From contig OY970294.1 in assembly GCA_963716125.1 (NCBI GenBank), forward strand, positions 3,162,001 to 3,226,000: a stretch of DNA of 64,000 nucleotides, written 5' to 3'. This stretch comes from Acidiluteibacter sp963716125. Its GTDB lineage: Bacteria > Bacteroidota > Bacteroidia > Flavobacteriales_E > Vicingaceae. The position numbers were made by a program, and so were the translations under genes. Positions 9,127-18,750 of the stretch are shown here, piece after piece. A model generated the notes under the pieces. That model did no database searches. It saw only the letters and a list, made by a program, of their open reading frames with translations, and was not told where the DNA came from. Position 1 is the stretch's first letter. The number at the start of each line of letters is the position of its first letter.

Positions 9127-9147
9127 ATAGGTTAAACACCTATTTTT
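9127..9147 (+). terminator. Possible weak terminator after DUF5606 gene
   Basis: A 6-bp stem (ATAGGT / ACCTAT) with a 5-base loop is followed by Ts to 9147. The stem is short, so read-through into the M3 peptidase gene is likely. Confidence 0.4.
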
Positions 9148-9166
9148 AAGACTAAAAAACTAAAAT

Positions 9167-10897
9167 ATGACAAAAACTAATTCTGTCACTAGAGATTATT
9201 TGCCAAAAAAATTAGAGATTAATCCTGAAAACTCAGGATGGGATACCATTTCTGTTTTTTTTGATGAACTATTGAATCGAGAAATTAATTCTTTGTCTGA
9301 TTTAACTCATTGGTTAAAAGACAAAAATGAATTGGACGCTTTTTTAGAGGAAGATATGGCTTGGCGATATATCAAAATGAATATCGACACCAAAAACAAA
9401 GAACTTCAAGAAGCTTTTAACTATTTTGTCAGTGAAATAAGTCCAAAAATAGCTCCTATTAGCAATCAATTAGATTTAAAGCTTTTAAATTCTACATTTT
9501 TAAATGATTTAGAGGGTAGAAAGTATGAAATCATGCTGAGAGGTTTGAGAAAAAAAGTGGAAATTTTTAGAGAAGAAAATATTCCTATCCAAACAAAACT
9601 CGAACAAAAATCTCAAGAATTTGGGTCAATTTCAGCCAATATGATGGTAGAGATAGATGGTGAAAAAATGACCATGCAAAAGGCAGCTAAGTTTTTAGAA
9701 GATACCAATAGAGAAAAACGAGAAACTGTTTTTAAGAAAATTAATCAGCGAAGAAAATTAGACCAAAATCAACTGAATCAACTTTATACGGATTTAATTT
9801 TACTCAGAGATCAAGTAGCTAAAAATGCAAATTTCACTAATTATAGAGATTATATGTTTGCTGCTTTAGGCCGATTTGATTATAAAGTTGAAGACTGTTT
9901 TGATTTTCATAATAGTATAGAAAAGGAAGTTGTTCCAATTAATTCAGAAATTGAATTGGATCGAAAAAATAAATTACAGCTCACCCATTTAAGACCATGG
10001 GATAAGTATGTAGATGTAAGCGGAAAAGATCCTCTAAAACCTTTTGAAGATGGCAAAGATTTGCTTACGAAAGCAATTCAAGTATTTGATAAAATTGACC
10101 CATTTTTTGGCGATTGTTTAAAAACAATGGACAAGTTGGGTTATTTGGATTTAGAATCTAAAGATGGTAAAGCACCAGGAGGATTTAATTATCCTCTTTA
10201 TGAAAGTGGAATTCCATTTATTTATATGAATGCGGTGGGCACTTTTAGAGATATGGTAACACTCATGCATGAAGGTGGTCATGCCATACACTCTTTCTTA
10301 ATGAAAGATTTAGAATTGGTTGATTTTCAAAGTACACCTTCCGAAGTTGCCGAATTAGCTTCTATGAGTATGGAGTTGATTAGCATGGATTATTGGGACG
10401 TTTTTTTTACAGATAAATCTGAGCTTAAACGTGCCAAAAAAGAGCAATTAATTGGTGTTATTTCTACATTGCCTTGGGTAGCCACCATTGATAAGTTTCA
10501 ACATTGGATATATGAAAATCCTAAACATACTAATGAAGAAAGGTATGCTGCTTGGAAAAAAATTACTGATGGATTAGGAAGTCAAATCACTAATTGGGAA
10601 GGTTTTGAAGAAATAAAACTAAATAATTGGCAAAGACAATTACATCTCTATGAAGTACCATTTTATTATATTGAATATGGTATGGCTCAATTGGGCGCTA
10701 TTGCTATTTGGAAAAACTACAAAGAGGATAAAAAGAAAGGACTTCAACAATATAAGGCTGCCTTAAAATTGGGATATACACAATCTATTCCTGAGATTTA
10801 TGAAACCGCTGGTATCCAATTTGACTTTTCAGTAGATTACGTTAAAAGTTTGATGCAGTTTGTAAAGCAAGAACTTCAAAACTTAGAGAAAGAATAA
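9167..10897 (+). CDS. M3 family oligoendopeptidase (PepF-like zinc metallopeptidase)
   Basis: This 576-residue protein is the normal length for a bacterial M3B oligoendopeptidase, a cytoplasmic zinc peptidase that cleaves short peptides. The catalytic site is visible as HEGGHAIHSF starting at residue 368: two zinc-binding histidines and the catalytic glutamate of HExxH. The third ligand region, PSEVAELASMSMELIS, follows about 22 residues later. The mostly helical N-terminal part (QKAAKFLEDTNREKRETVFKKINQRR) fits the fold that narrows the active-site channel. No signal peptide is seen. The start ATG is preceded by AAAATA but no clear Shine-Dalgarno, as usual in this phylum. purB follows 32 bases later on the same strand. 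Confidence 0.92.
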   Translation: MTKTNSVTRDYLPKKLEINPENSGWDTISVFFDELLNREINSLSDLTHWLKDKNELDAFLEEDMAWRYIKMNIDTKNKELQEAFNYFVSEISPKIAPISNQLDLKLLNSTFLNDLEGRKYEIMLRGLRKKVEIFREENIPIQTKLEQKSQEFGSISANMMVEIDGEKMTMQKAAKFLEDTNREKRETVFKKINQRRKLDQNQLNQLYTDLILLRDQVAKNANFTNYRDYMFAALGRFDYKVEDCFDFHNSIEKEVVPINSEIELDRKNKLQLTHLRPWDKYVDVSGKDPLKPFEDGKDLLTKAIQVFDKIDPFFGDCLKTMDKLGYLDLESKDGKAPGGFNYPLYESGIPFIYMNAVGTFRDMVTLMHEGGHAIHSFLMKDLELVDFQSTPSEVAELASMSMELISMDYWDVFFTDKSELKRAKKEQLIGVISTLPWVATIDKFQHWIYENPKHTNEERYAAWKKITDGLGSQITNWEGFEEIKLNNWQRQLHLYEVPFYYIEYGMAQLGAIAIWKNYKEDKKKGLQQYKAALKLGYTQSIPEIYETAGIQFDFSVDYVKSLMQFVKQELQNLEKE

Positions 10898-10898
10898 A

Positions 10899-10906
10899 TA
10901 CCTTTG
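10899..10906 (+). promoter_or_regulatory. Possible -7 box for purB
   Basis: TACCTTTG fits TAnnTTTG and lies 23 bases before the purB ATG. A convincing -33 TTTG is missing, so purB may also be read from upstream. Confidence 0.35.
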
Positions 10907-10929
10907 CAGCTTACAATTTACTCAACAAA

Positions 10930-12273
10930 ATGGAATTCAATAGCTTAAATGCTATATCACCAATTGATGGAAGATATAGAAGACATACTGAATCATTAGA
11001 AAAATTCTTTTCGGAATCGGCGTTGATTCGTTACAGAGTACTCATTGAAATAGAGTATTTTATTGCCTTATGCGAATTGCCATTAGCTCAATTAAAAAAT
11101 GTAAAAGCTGAGACTTTCGGTGATTTAAGAAAATTATACCTTCAATTTACTGATGAAGATGCGTTTCGAATTAAAGAAATTGAAAAAACGACCAATCACG
11201 ATGTAAAAGCAGTAGAATATTTTATTAAAGAAAAAATTGCATCTTTAGACTTGGGTGAAAGCTCTGAATTTATCCATTTTGGATTGACAAGTCAGGATAT
11301 TAATAATACTGCGATTCCGCTTTCTATTAAACATGCTGTTCAAGAAGTTATAATTCCTGAAATAGAACAATCTATAAATGAGTTAGAAAAACTTTCTCAT
11401 GATTGGAAGGACATTGCACTTTTAGCTAGAACACACGGTCAAGCTGCATCTCCAACAAGAATGGGGAAAGAAATTTATGTATTTGTAGAACGATTAAAAG
11501 TTCAGATGCAACAGTTGCAGCAAATTCCATTTTCAGCAAAATTTGGTGGTGCTACTGGAAATTTCAATGCACATCAAGTGGCTTATCCATCAATCAATTG
11601 GAAAGATTTTGCCAACAATTTTGTAGATAAAAAGTTATTGTTGAAAAGGTCTCAAACTACAACACAAATAGAGCATTACGATAATTTAGCTGCATTATTT
11701 GATGCTTTTAAAAGAATCAATACCATTTTATTAGATTTAGATAAAGATATTTGGACCTATGTTTCGATGGATTATTTCAAACAAAAAATTAAAGAAGGAG
11801 AGATTGGTTCATCAGCTATGCCACATAAAGTAAATCCTATCGATTTTGAAAATTCAGAAGGGAATTTAGGAATTGCCAATGCTATTTTTGAGCATCTTTC
11901 AGCAAAATTACCTATTAGTAGATTACAAAGAGATTTAACAGATTCTACGGTTTTAAGAAATGTAGGTGTACCTTTTGGACATAGTTTAATTGGTTTAAAA
12001 TCTTTACAAAATGGTTTAGGTAAACTCATTATTAATAAAGATAAAATAGCTGAAGACTTAGATAACAATTGGGCGGTAGTGGCAGAAGCTATTCAAACAG
12101 TATTGCGTAGAGAAGGCTATCCAAAACCTTATGAAGCATTAAAAGATTTGACAAGAACCAATTCTAAGATCACTAAAAAATCTATACAAGATTTTATTGA
12201 TCAATTAAATATCTCTAAAGAAGTAAAAGAAGAATTGAAAAAGATTACACCTTTTAATTATACTGGTATATAA
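10930..12273 (+). CDS. purB: Adenylosuccinate lyase
   Basis: PurB cleaves fumarate from SAICAR and from adenylosuccinate, so it acts twice in purine synthesis. The 447-residue length is right for the family. Seen directly: the start NAISPIDGRYRR, the substrate-binding TNHDVKAVEYFIKE, FIHFGLTSQDINNTA, ARTHGQAASPTRMGKE, and the fumarate-lyase signature GSSAMPHKVNP at 293-303, whose first serines lie on the catalytic loop. The gene sits after the M3 peptidase and ends 10 bases before a strong hairpin that probably serves both purB and the convergent T9SS gene. Confidence 0.96.
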   Translation: MEFNSLNAISPIDGRYRRHTESLEKFFSESALIRYRVLIEIEYFIALCELPLAQLKNVKAETFGDLRKLYLQFTDEDAFRIKEIEKTTNHDVKAVEYFIKEKIASLDLGESSEFIHFGLTSQDINNTAIPLSIKHAVQEVIIPEIEQSINELEKLSHDWKDIALLARTHGQAASPTRMGKEIYVFVERLKVQMQQLQQIPFSAKFGGATGNFNAHQVAYPSINWKDFANNFVDKKLLLKRSQTTTQIEHYDNLAALFDAFKRINTILLDLDKDIWTYVSMDYFKQKIKEGEIGSSAMPHKVNPIDFENSEGNLGIANAIFEHLSAKLPISRLQRDLTDSTVLRNVGVPFGHSLIGLKSLQNGLGKLIINKDKIAEDLDNNWAVVAEAIQTVLRREGYPKPYEALKDLTRTNSKITKKSIQDFIDQLNISKEVKEELKKITPFNYTGI

Positions 12274-12282
12274 ATAATAAAA

Positions 12283-12307
12283 AAAGGGCTGTTTTTAACA
12301 GCCCTTT
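12283..12307. terminator. Bidirectional terminator between purB and a T9SS gene
   Basis: A perfect 11-bp stem (AAAGGGCTGTT / AACAGCCCTTT) with a 3-base T loop is flanked by As on the left and TTCCTTT on the right. It can end transcription from both converging genes. Confidence 0.85.
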
Positions 12308-12328
12308 CCTTTGGTTAATAATTGAATT

Positions 12329-15300
12329 TTATTGAGTTACCACCAATCGTTTTATAAAATTAGATTCTCCCTCATTTTTCACGACAAATAAGTAAACTCC
12401 TTTTGCCCAATTTGATAAATCAACATTAATTTGACCAGACTTATTACTTATGGTCAGAATATCGATAACAACACCTTTGTTGTTTAACACTTCAATCTCG
12501 CGCTCTTTTTGACTTTCAAAATGATAAGTTATCGTAGCTTGTTCTTTAGCAGGATTAGGAAAAACATCAATTCCAAATTTTAAGCTTTCCAGATCTTTGG
12601 CAGACTTTGAAATATTTGAATTTCCTTTCACTTTTTTCTTTCTAGGATATACAAATACTTCAGGAAAAGCACTATTATTAATCAATGACAATATATTTTC
12701 TGCATTGGCGTTACCATACTTTTTTGAATTTGCTGCAGCAATTAATTGACTATTACTTGAAGATTTGCTATTAATAGAATTATTCTCTAACCAATCTAAT
12801 ACATCTAAAATCGGCAAATAATTTCCCTTACTTTTTAAATTAGTTGAAGCTTTCCTAAAAGAGGATTTATTACCTTTTTGCAATTCAACAGCTGCTAAAA
12901 TATAATCATTCATTAAACCTAGATTATTTTTTCCTAAATAGTCTAGGATACTGTCTCTTGCATTAGAAATAACAGTGTCTTTATAGAATGTTCTTATCTT
13001 AGATTTCATTTCATAATTAGAAACTGTTGAATTATTGGAAGAACTTCGACCTAATCCTGTAGGTATACTAATAGAGCAGTCCGGACAAAAAGCATCTAAT
13101 TTAGAAGGACATTCATTGACCTTACTCGTGTAAGCGAGTCCAGTATTGAAAGTAGTAACTTGCGGTGATGTGAAGCACAAAGGCTCAGTAATTACATCAT
13201 CATGATGATAATATTCATATGGATATGAACTTGGGTCAATATATAACTCCGATTCAGAACCACTACCACTAAAACACTCTGGTTGAAATGTATTTCCTGT
13301 TGGATCACTCATTGAACCTTGATTATAGTCCATCACTCCATTACTTGTTAATGCAATGGCATACTCAAAAGAGGTAAAATCATTACATAATAATTCTAAA
13401 CCTTCTCCAACAGAATATTCAATTCCATTTTGTTCCATTATTAATGCTCCGACATATAGTTCATCAAATGTATTGTTATAAACCTCATCATCAAAAGTAC
13501 CTGATTGATAAATACAAATACCAACGGTTCTTTGTGCTCCAGAACCTGGACCATTAAAAGAATTTTCTTCTATTTGATATCCGTAACATCCCTCAGAATA
13601 AATTCCATATACATCAGAAACATTGGCAGCAGAAATTACAAACTCATTACGAGTTAAAGAAGTAAAATTGATACCTTTTTGATAAATTCCTCTAATACAA
13701 TTTTCAAATTGAGCATAATCCACATAAATTGGATTCATTGGATTAATTGCTCTTGCATCGATTCCATAGTACAAGCCTTTAAAAGTACTCATCTGTATAT
13801 TGCCAAGTGGGCAAGGACTATTAGAAGGCGGTGTACTGCTACAAGTAGGAATTACAGAATAAGTTGCATCCCAACTTTGAATACCTGAACCTCTCTCATT
13901 TTCATTGTATAAATAGGGAACAGTATTTCTAAAAGTACATTGATAAAATGGAACTTTATCAACTGCGTGTAAGGAAACAAAAGTGGCAGGTTTATCTTCT
14001 TCTTTTAATAAATCAGTTGTTTCAAATATCATTTTATAGAAATAACTCTTATTTGGGAAAGTTGTACTTCCCTGCATATTGTGATAACTGTAAAAACGAA
14101 CGGCTCTTCTACAATTTCTAAAGGTAGAATTGGAAGCCTTGATGATTCCACCTGTATAAGCAAAATTATTTGACCCATCAGGATTAGTTTTTACAAGACC
14201 AACTGCTTCATAGGCGTTCTCAATAAGTGCACCATTTTTCATTACTAATTCTCCTTGTATTCCTGCTGATTCTTGCCATTGAGCAGCATCGCCCCATACT
14301 TCTATACCATGCCAAAAACGATCACTACAAGTTGTAGTCAATGTACCACCATCTATAATTAATTTACCTCCACGCTCTACTATAATTTTTACATTGGGAT
14401 AAATTAAAAGGGAATCTTTAATAGTCAATGTTTTACCAGACTTAACATATAAATCTACACTTAACCATCTTTTTTCATTCCAAGTAGTATTGGTATTTAT
14501 TTCCCAAGGAATATTGAGAATATTGTTTTTATATGCGCCTCTACCGTAATAACCAGCAACAATTTTACCAGTGCAATAACTGATATCAATATCAAATGGC
14601 ACACCCGAGGGCAAGCCATTATTAAAACATTCCCACTGATTCATTGTTGCATCTCTATAAAAAATACCTACATCTGTGGCAGCGTACAATAAATCATTAC
14701 TTCCTCTTTGATATTGAATTTCTTGAATGGGTAAATTGGGTAATCCTGCACTAAAATCAACCCAACCACCAGGATAAGAATTATCAGCTCCACCATTGTC
14801 ATTATAAAAAATTCGTTCTGTTCCTGCGGAAGAAAAACCATCAATTCCTATCCAAATTCGGTCTGGATTATTTGGATCAAATTCTACAGCCTGAATTTTT
14901 CCATATCCCAGTCCTGGAACCGCAGGAGTAATATCTGTCCATCCAAAGATTGGATGAGGATTTTGAACATTTGTCTTAAATAAAGCGCCTTGTGCAGCAA
15001 ATGACGGAGCTGTCCAATTATCAGTAGAAACTATTATATTTTTTGGGTCACTATCGCATATAGTAAAATCTACCACACCTTGTCCCCTGTCAAAATTAGT
15101 ATCACCTACTGTTAGTATTTTCTCCCATTCAGGAGTTGTAATGATATTAGGGTTTCTACGAAATAAATGTTTTGTACCTGCAAATATTAGACTGTCATTG
15201 TTTGGATGGCGATCTAAACGACTACTATATGAGCTAGGGGCAGCAGCATTTGTAGAGTTATAATAAAAAGCAGCACCATAGCTCATTTTTGCAATTTTAG

Positions 15301-16894
15301 TTAATGAAGTACTACTATAAAGAGCATCACCCATATCACCTCCAGCGGTAAAATCCCAGGTAGATCCATTATCAAAAGTTTCACCAGTATTTCCATCCTG
15401 AGCTCCACCATAAAAAACATTGCTATCATTATCATGAAGAGCTACTCCATGAAACTGAGTAATCGTCAAATTATTTCCACTAATATTTTTAAAACATTTA
15501 GATGAACCACATAAAACAGTTCTTCCAACTCCTCCATCAGTACCAGCAAAAATAATATCCTGACCATTGGAGTCAATTACCAAAATAGTCCTTTTATCAT
15601 CATGTAGTTGAGAGCCATTTGCAGCATTTGTTCTGAGTTGAACACTATCCATATTATCTCTAACATATTTATAAACTAAAGTTACAGGGCCATTATAAAA
15701 TATAGAACTATCAGAAGGTGAAGCTGCAAAGCCACCTTGTGAACCCTCATATAGTTTAACCATAAAATTCCAATTTTGTCCATTATTATAAGATACTTCA
15801 ACACCAGCTTTTTCCACAGGACCACATGTATCATCCAAAGATTTATGCATAACTAATAATGAATTTGGATTTTTAATACTATTAGCTAATTTTATGCTTC
15901 TTATACAACCAATATCAGGTTGATTAAATACGGTTGGGTATGTAGTAAAAGATAACCCTCCATTTGTAGAATAGTACATACTATCTGCAGATGCAATATA
16001 AATATTAGATGCATTATTTGGTTTCATTATCATATCCATAGGATTGAAAATAAACCGTGGAGCATTATGAGTTGCAAATCCATTTGTACTTTTATAAAAC
16101 CCGCTAGGTAAATAAGGGGAACCTTGTCTATTTACAAGTGCATAAACATTTTGAGGTACAATTGGGTCTATTATTATTTTTCGGACGACTGCTAAATCGT
16201 TTCCAATAAAATTAACTGATGTGGTATTCCAAGTTGATCCTCCATCAATTGATTTATAAATACCATAACCATATTGAAAATAAGCAATATGACCATTCAT
16301 TCCTGTACCAATATAGATAATATTAGGATTAGTTGGATGAACTGCGATTGCAGTTATACCAAAAGGTAAACCAATTACATCCGTTATGTTCACCCAATTT
16401 TGTCCGCCATCAGTAGTTTTCCATAATCCACTAGCATTGGTGCCAGCTAAAATGTGATTATGATTATTCGGATTAACCCATAATTCAACAATAATTCCCA
16501 TACCTGCATTACTAGAAACTCCAATACCAGATGCTTTTCTAAAACTTGCAAATTTCCACGTATTACCAGAACAATTACTAGATGAAGCTTTATTATTAGA
16601 GTTCACATAATTATTCATTTCTTTACCATAAGTATCAAAAGTACCTTCAGGATCAAGCATTCCTTCATAATGTGCCTCAAAGCGTCTAAATTGCTTATAA
16701 TAGGGAGTTTTATTAATGGTATCCATTAGCAAAGAATCATCACTTACTTTATTAAACCATTCGTAAAAAGCAGCTTTTTTATGAAAATAATTAGCCTCCG
16801 ATGAATTATTAATTTCAGGCCATTTTTCTTCTGTACCTTGACTGAAAATTAAATTAGAAGCGAAAATTAATAGTATTAAAATTTTGGTTTTCAT
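12329..16894 (-). CDS. Secreted BNR/sortilin-type beta-propeller plus beta-helix protein, T9SS type A
   Basis: This 1521-residue protein has a signal peptide (MKTKILILLIFASNLIFSQ). Residues about 110-790 hold repeated blades of the BNR/VPS10 kind with Asp-box-like motifs (GLWKTTDGGQNWVNIT, GIYKSIDGGSTWNTTS, VSYNNGQNWNF, IFYRDATMNQW). About 800-1250 read like a right-handed parallel beta-helix (FRNCRRAVRF, FENCIRGIYQKGIN, ENSFNGPG). The C-terminal about 80 residues (FGIDVFPNPAKEQATITYHF, GVYLFVVKNEG) are a T9SS type A sorting domain. Asp-box propellers occur in sialidases and in non-enzymatic surface proteins; no sialidase arginine triad was recognised. It lies 16 bases downstream of another T9SS gene and probably shares its transcript. 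Confidence 0.85.
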   Translation of the reverse strand: MKTKILILLIFASNLIFSQGTEEKWPEINNSSEANYFHKKAAFYEWFNKVSDDSLLMDTINKTPYYKQFRRFEAHYEGMLDPEGTFDTYGKEMNNYVNSNNKASSSNCSGNTWKFASFRKASGIGVSSNAGMGIIVELWVNPNNHNHILAGTNASGLWKTTDGGQNWVNITDVIGLPFGITAIAVHPTNPNIIYIGTGMNGHIAYFQYGYGIYKSIDGGSTWNTTSVNFIGNDLAVVRKIIIDPIVPQNVYALVNRQGSPYLPSGFYKSTNGFATHNAPRFIFNPMDMIMKPNNASNIYIASADSMYYSTNGGLSFTTYPTVFNQPDIGCIRSIKLANSIKNPNSLLVMHKSLDDTCGPVEKAGVEVSYNNGQNWNFMVKLYEGSQGGFAASPSDSSIFYNGPVTLVYKYVRDNMDSVQLRTNAANGSQLHDDKRTILVIDSNGQDIIFAGTDGGVGRTVLCGSSKCFKNISGNNLTITQFHGVALHDNDSNVFYGGAQDGNTGETFDNGSTWDFTAGGDMGDALYSSTSLTKIAKMSYGAAFYYNSTNAAAPSSYSSRLDRHPNNDSLIFAGTKHLFRRNPNIITTPEWEKILTVGDTNFDRGQGVVDFTICDSDPKNIIVSTDNWTAPSFAAQGALFKTNVQNPHPIFGWTDITPAVPGLGYGKIQAVEFDPNNPDRIWIGIDGFSSAGTERIFYNDNGGADNSYPGGWVDFSAGLPNLPIQEIQYQRGSNDLLYAATDVGIFYRDATMNQWECFNNGLPSGVPFDIDISYCTGKIVAGYYGRGAYKNNILNIPWEINTNTTWNEKRWLSVDLYVKSGKTLTIKDSLLIYPNVKIIVERGGKLIIDGGTLTTTCSDRFWHGIEVWGDAAQWQESAGIQGELVMKNGALIENAYEAVGLVKTNPDGSNNFAYTGGIIKASNSTFRNCRRAVRFYSYHNMQGSTTFPNKSYFYKMIFETTDLLKEEDKPATFVSLHAVDKVPFYQCTFRNTVPYLYNENERGSGIQSWDATYSVIPTCSSTPPSNSPCPLGNIQMSTFKGLYYGIDARAINPMNPIYVDYAQFENCIRGIYQKGINFTSLTRNEFVISAANVSDVYGIYSEGCYGYQIEENSFNGPGSGAQRTVGICIYQSGTFDDEVYNNTFDELYVGALIMEQNGIEYSVGEGLELLCNDFTSFEYAIALTSNGVMDYNQGSMSDPTGNTFQPECFSGSGSESELYIDPSSYPYEYYHHDDVITEPLCFTSPQVTTFNTGLAYTSKVNECPSKLDAFCPDCSISIPTGLGRSSSNNSTVSNYEMKSKIRTFYKDTVISNARDSILDYLGKNNLGLMNDYILAAVELQKGNKSSFRKASTNLKSKGNYLPILDVLDWLENNSINSKSSSNSQLIAAANSKKYGNANAENILSLINNSAFPEVFVYPRKKKVKGNSNISKSAKDLESLKFGIDVFPNPAKEQATITYHFESQKEREIEVLNNKGVVIDILTISNKSGQINVDLSNWAKGVYLFVVKNEGESNFIKRLVVTQ

Positions 16895-16910
16895 GATTTT
16901 AATTTTTAGA

Positions 16911-18488
16911 TTAGTATATAATTTTTACATTGTAAACTTGTTGATTCGAATATATTTTTAAAAAATAAATGCCTTTTTCTAAATTAGTAGGAAGGTGAAT
17001 TGTTTTATAGCCTTCAGAGTAATTAATTTTAATTAATTTACCTCCAATGCTATATAATTTAATATTATCAACTTCCTGATTTCCTTCTACATGAATAACT
17101 CCATTTGTCGGAATTGGATAAACATTAAAAGGAGAATCTGCTATTTTTTTAAGATCAGAAACATTCGTAATTATTTGATCGATGTCTATAATTGAAATAT
17201 AAATATCGTATCTTCTGGTTTTAGAATAATTGAATGTATCATTACCAAAAGTTAAAGTATCAGAATAAGACTCAAATGTCAAATACAATTTATTTTTACT
17301 AATCTGAACGGTCCTATTTTTAATTATTAAAGAATTGCCCCATTGCAAATCATTCGCCCAATTAGCACTTTCTAAATAATTACCACTGCTATCTACTACA
17401 TATATATTATGCCAAGAGTTATTTGAAAATCCTGAAATATAGATTTTTTCACCATCAGGAGTTACATCTAGTCCTAACGGTACTTTTAAATTGGAAATGC
17501 TTTTCTGCCAAATTAAATTACCATCAAAATCGTACTTTTTTAATTGATCAAAATTGGTATGATGAATTAAATAAAACGATTGATGTTTTTTGTCAACAGC
17601 TAAAAATCTAGTGTTGGGAGAATAACTGATGTTTTTTTGCCATATTACGGTGTCAAATCTCGAATCAACCAATTGCATGGTGTCATTATAAAGCTCCAAA
17701 AGTTGGTAGTCATCCAGCATCCACAAAGTATGATTGTTATTAGAAATGGTAATTAAACTAGGAACTATTTTTGAAACTTCTACATTACCATTTGTATCAA
17801 TATTAATTCTACCAATAGTATTGATACTATCATTAAAAAGACATAATTTCTCCCTTTTTTTATCTGCCTCAATGGCAGCAAATATTTTTCCATCCTTATC
17901 AACTGCAATATCATTAACGGTTGAGGATGCTGCATTTGTGGATGTATTACACTCTCCACTTATTGCCCAAATAGGAGTTAAGTTTGAATCAAATTTTGCA
18001 ATAAAAAAACTATTTAATTGATCATTTGATTTTAATGTATCTGTTCCAAATAAAATTTGCCCTCTAAAACTCCCACCAACTATAATACTATTATGCAATG
18101 TGTCATACAAAATTTTACCATTTTCATAATATACTATTGAAGGTCTAATTCCAGCAGGATTTTCAAAACAATATGAATTAATTACATTAAAGCTATCATC
18201 CATAGCAATAATAGCTGGATTAAAACAATTTAATTTAATCTTATTGTTTCCTATATAAATAGTAGAGTCATTACTTGAACCGATTATAGCAAATAAATAA
18301 TTTGTTCCATTATAATTCACCATATCAAGTACATAATCATCACCTAAATTACCCATCCCCTTAGTAATACTTTGAGCAGTAACATTTAAACTAAAAAAAG
18401 AAAGAAATCCAATAATAAAAAATCTAAATATTTTTGATGGTATATACTTAAGAAAGCTATTATTTAAAGGAGTTTGGAATAATTTCAT
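16911..18488 (-). CDS. Secreted protein with T9SS type A sorting domain
   Basis: The ATG at 18488 is chosen because it gives MKLFQTPLNN and a membrane-spanning export signal ending SLNVTAQ; an upstream in-frame start would add nine residues (MLVISKIIV) before it. The body (about residues 45-440) looks like a beta-propeller of weakly conserved blades with phrases such as GNLIWQKSISNL and LGLDVTPDGEKIYISG. The C-terminal part (FNVYPIPTNGVIHVEG, IKLYSIGGKLIKI, GIYFLKIYSNQQVYNVKIIY) is a type A sorting domain. No enzyme signature was seen. It precedes the larger BNR protein by 16 bases on the same strand, suggesting two co-expressed surface proteins. Confidence 0.8.
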   Translation of the reverse strand: MKLFQTPLNNSFLKYIPSKIFRFFIIGFLSFFSLNVTAQSITKGMGNLGDDYVLDMVNYNGTNYLFAIIGSSNDSTIYIGNNKIKLNCFNPAIIAMDDSFNVINSYCFENPAGIRPSIVYYENGKILYDTLHNSIIVGGSFRGQILFGTDTLKSNDQLNSFFIAKFDSNLTPIWAISGECNTSTNAASSTVNDIAVDKDGKIFAAIEADKKREKLCLFNDSINTIGRINIDTNGNVEVSKIVPSLITISNNNHTLWMLDDYQLLELYNDTMQLVDSRFDTVIWQKNISYSPNTRFLAVDKKHQSFYLIHHTNFDQLKKYDFDGNLIWQKSISNLKVPLGLDVTPDGEKIYISGFSNNSWHNIYVVDSSGNYLESANWANDLQWGNSLIIKNRTVQISKNKLYLTFESYSDTLTFGNDTFNYSKTRRYDIYISIIDIDQIITNVSDLKKIADSPFNVYPIPTNGVIHVEGNQEVDNIKLYSIGGKLIKINYSEGYKTIHLPTNLEKGIYFLKIYSNQQVYNVKIIY

Positions 18489-18750
18489 AACGATAATTTT
18501 AGATATAACCAACATTTTAGAACACTAAGATAAGTCAAAAAATATTAAAAACAAGCAACTATGTTAAATAATTTTAAGAAAATTAAAACGTCGATGATGA
18601 TTTTAATTAAGAATTCTTTATCCTTGTAGCTATAAATTTTAACTAGAAATTAAGTCATCAGAAAAGAAAACATAAGAAAAATCTCCTCTTTTTTTGCCTA
18701 TTTCATTTCAACAAAATTTTCATAACTTAACAAACTGAACAAAATTGTAT

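Noticed and set aside
18489..18750. Riboswitch or RNA gene in the gap before the ATPase operon, for instance a magnesium leader for corA
   Set aside because: No long stable stem or known leader pattern could be followed; the stretch is plain AT-rich sequence.
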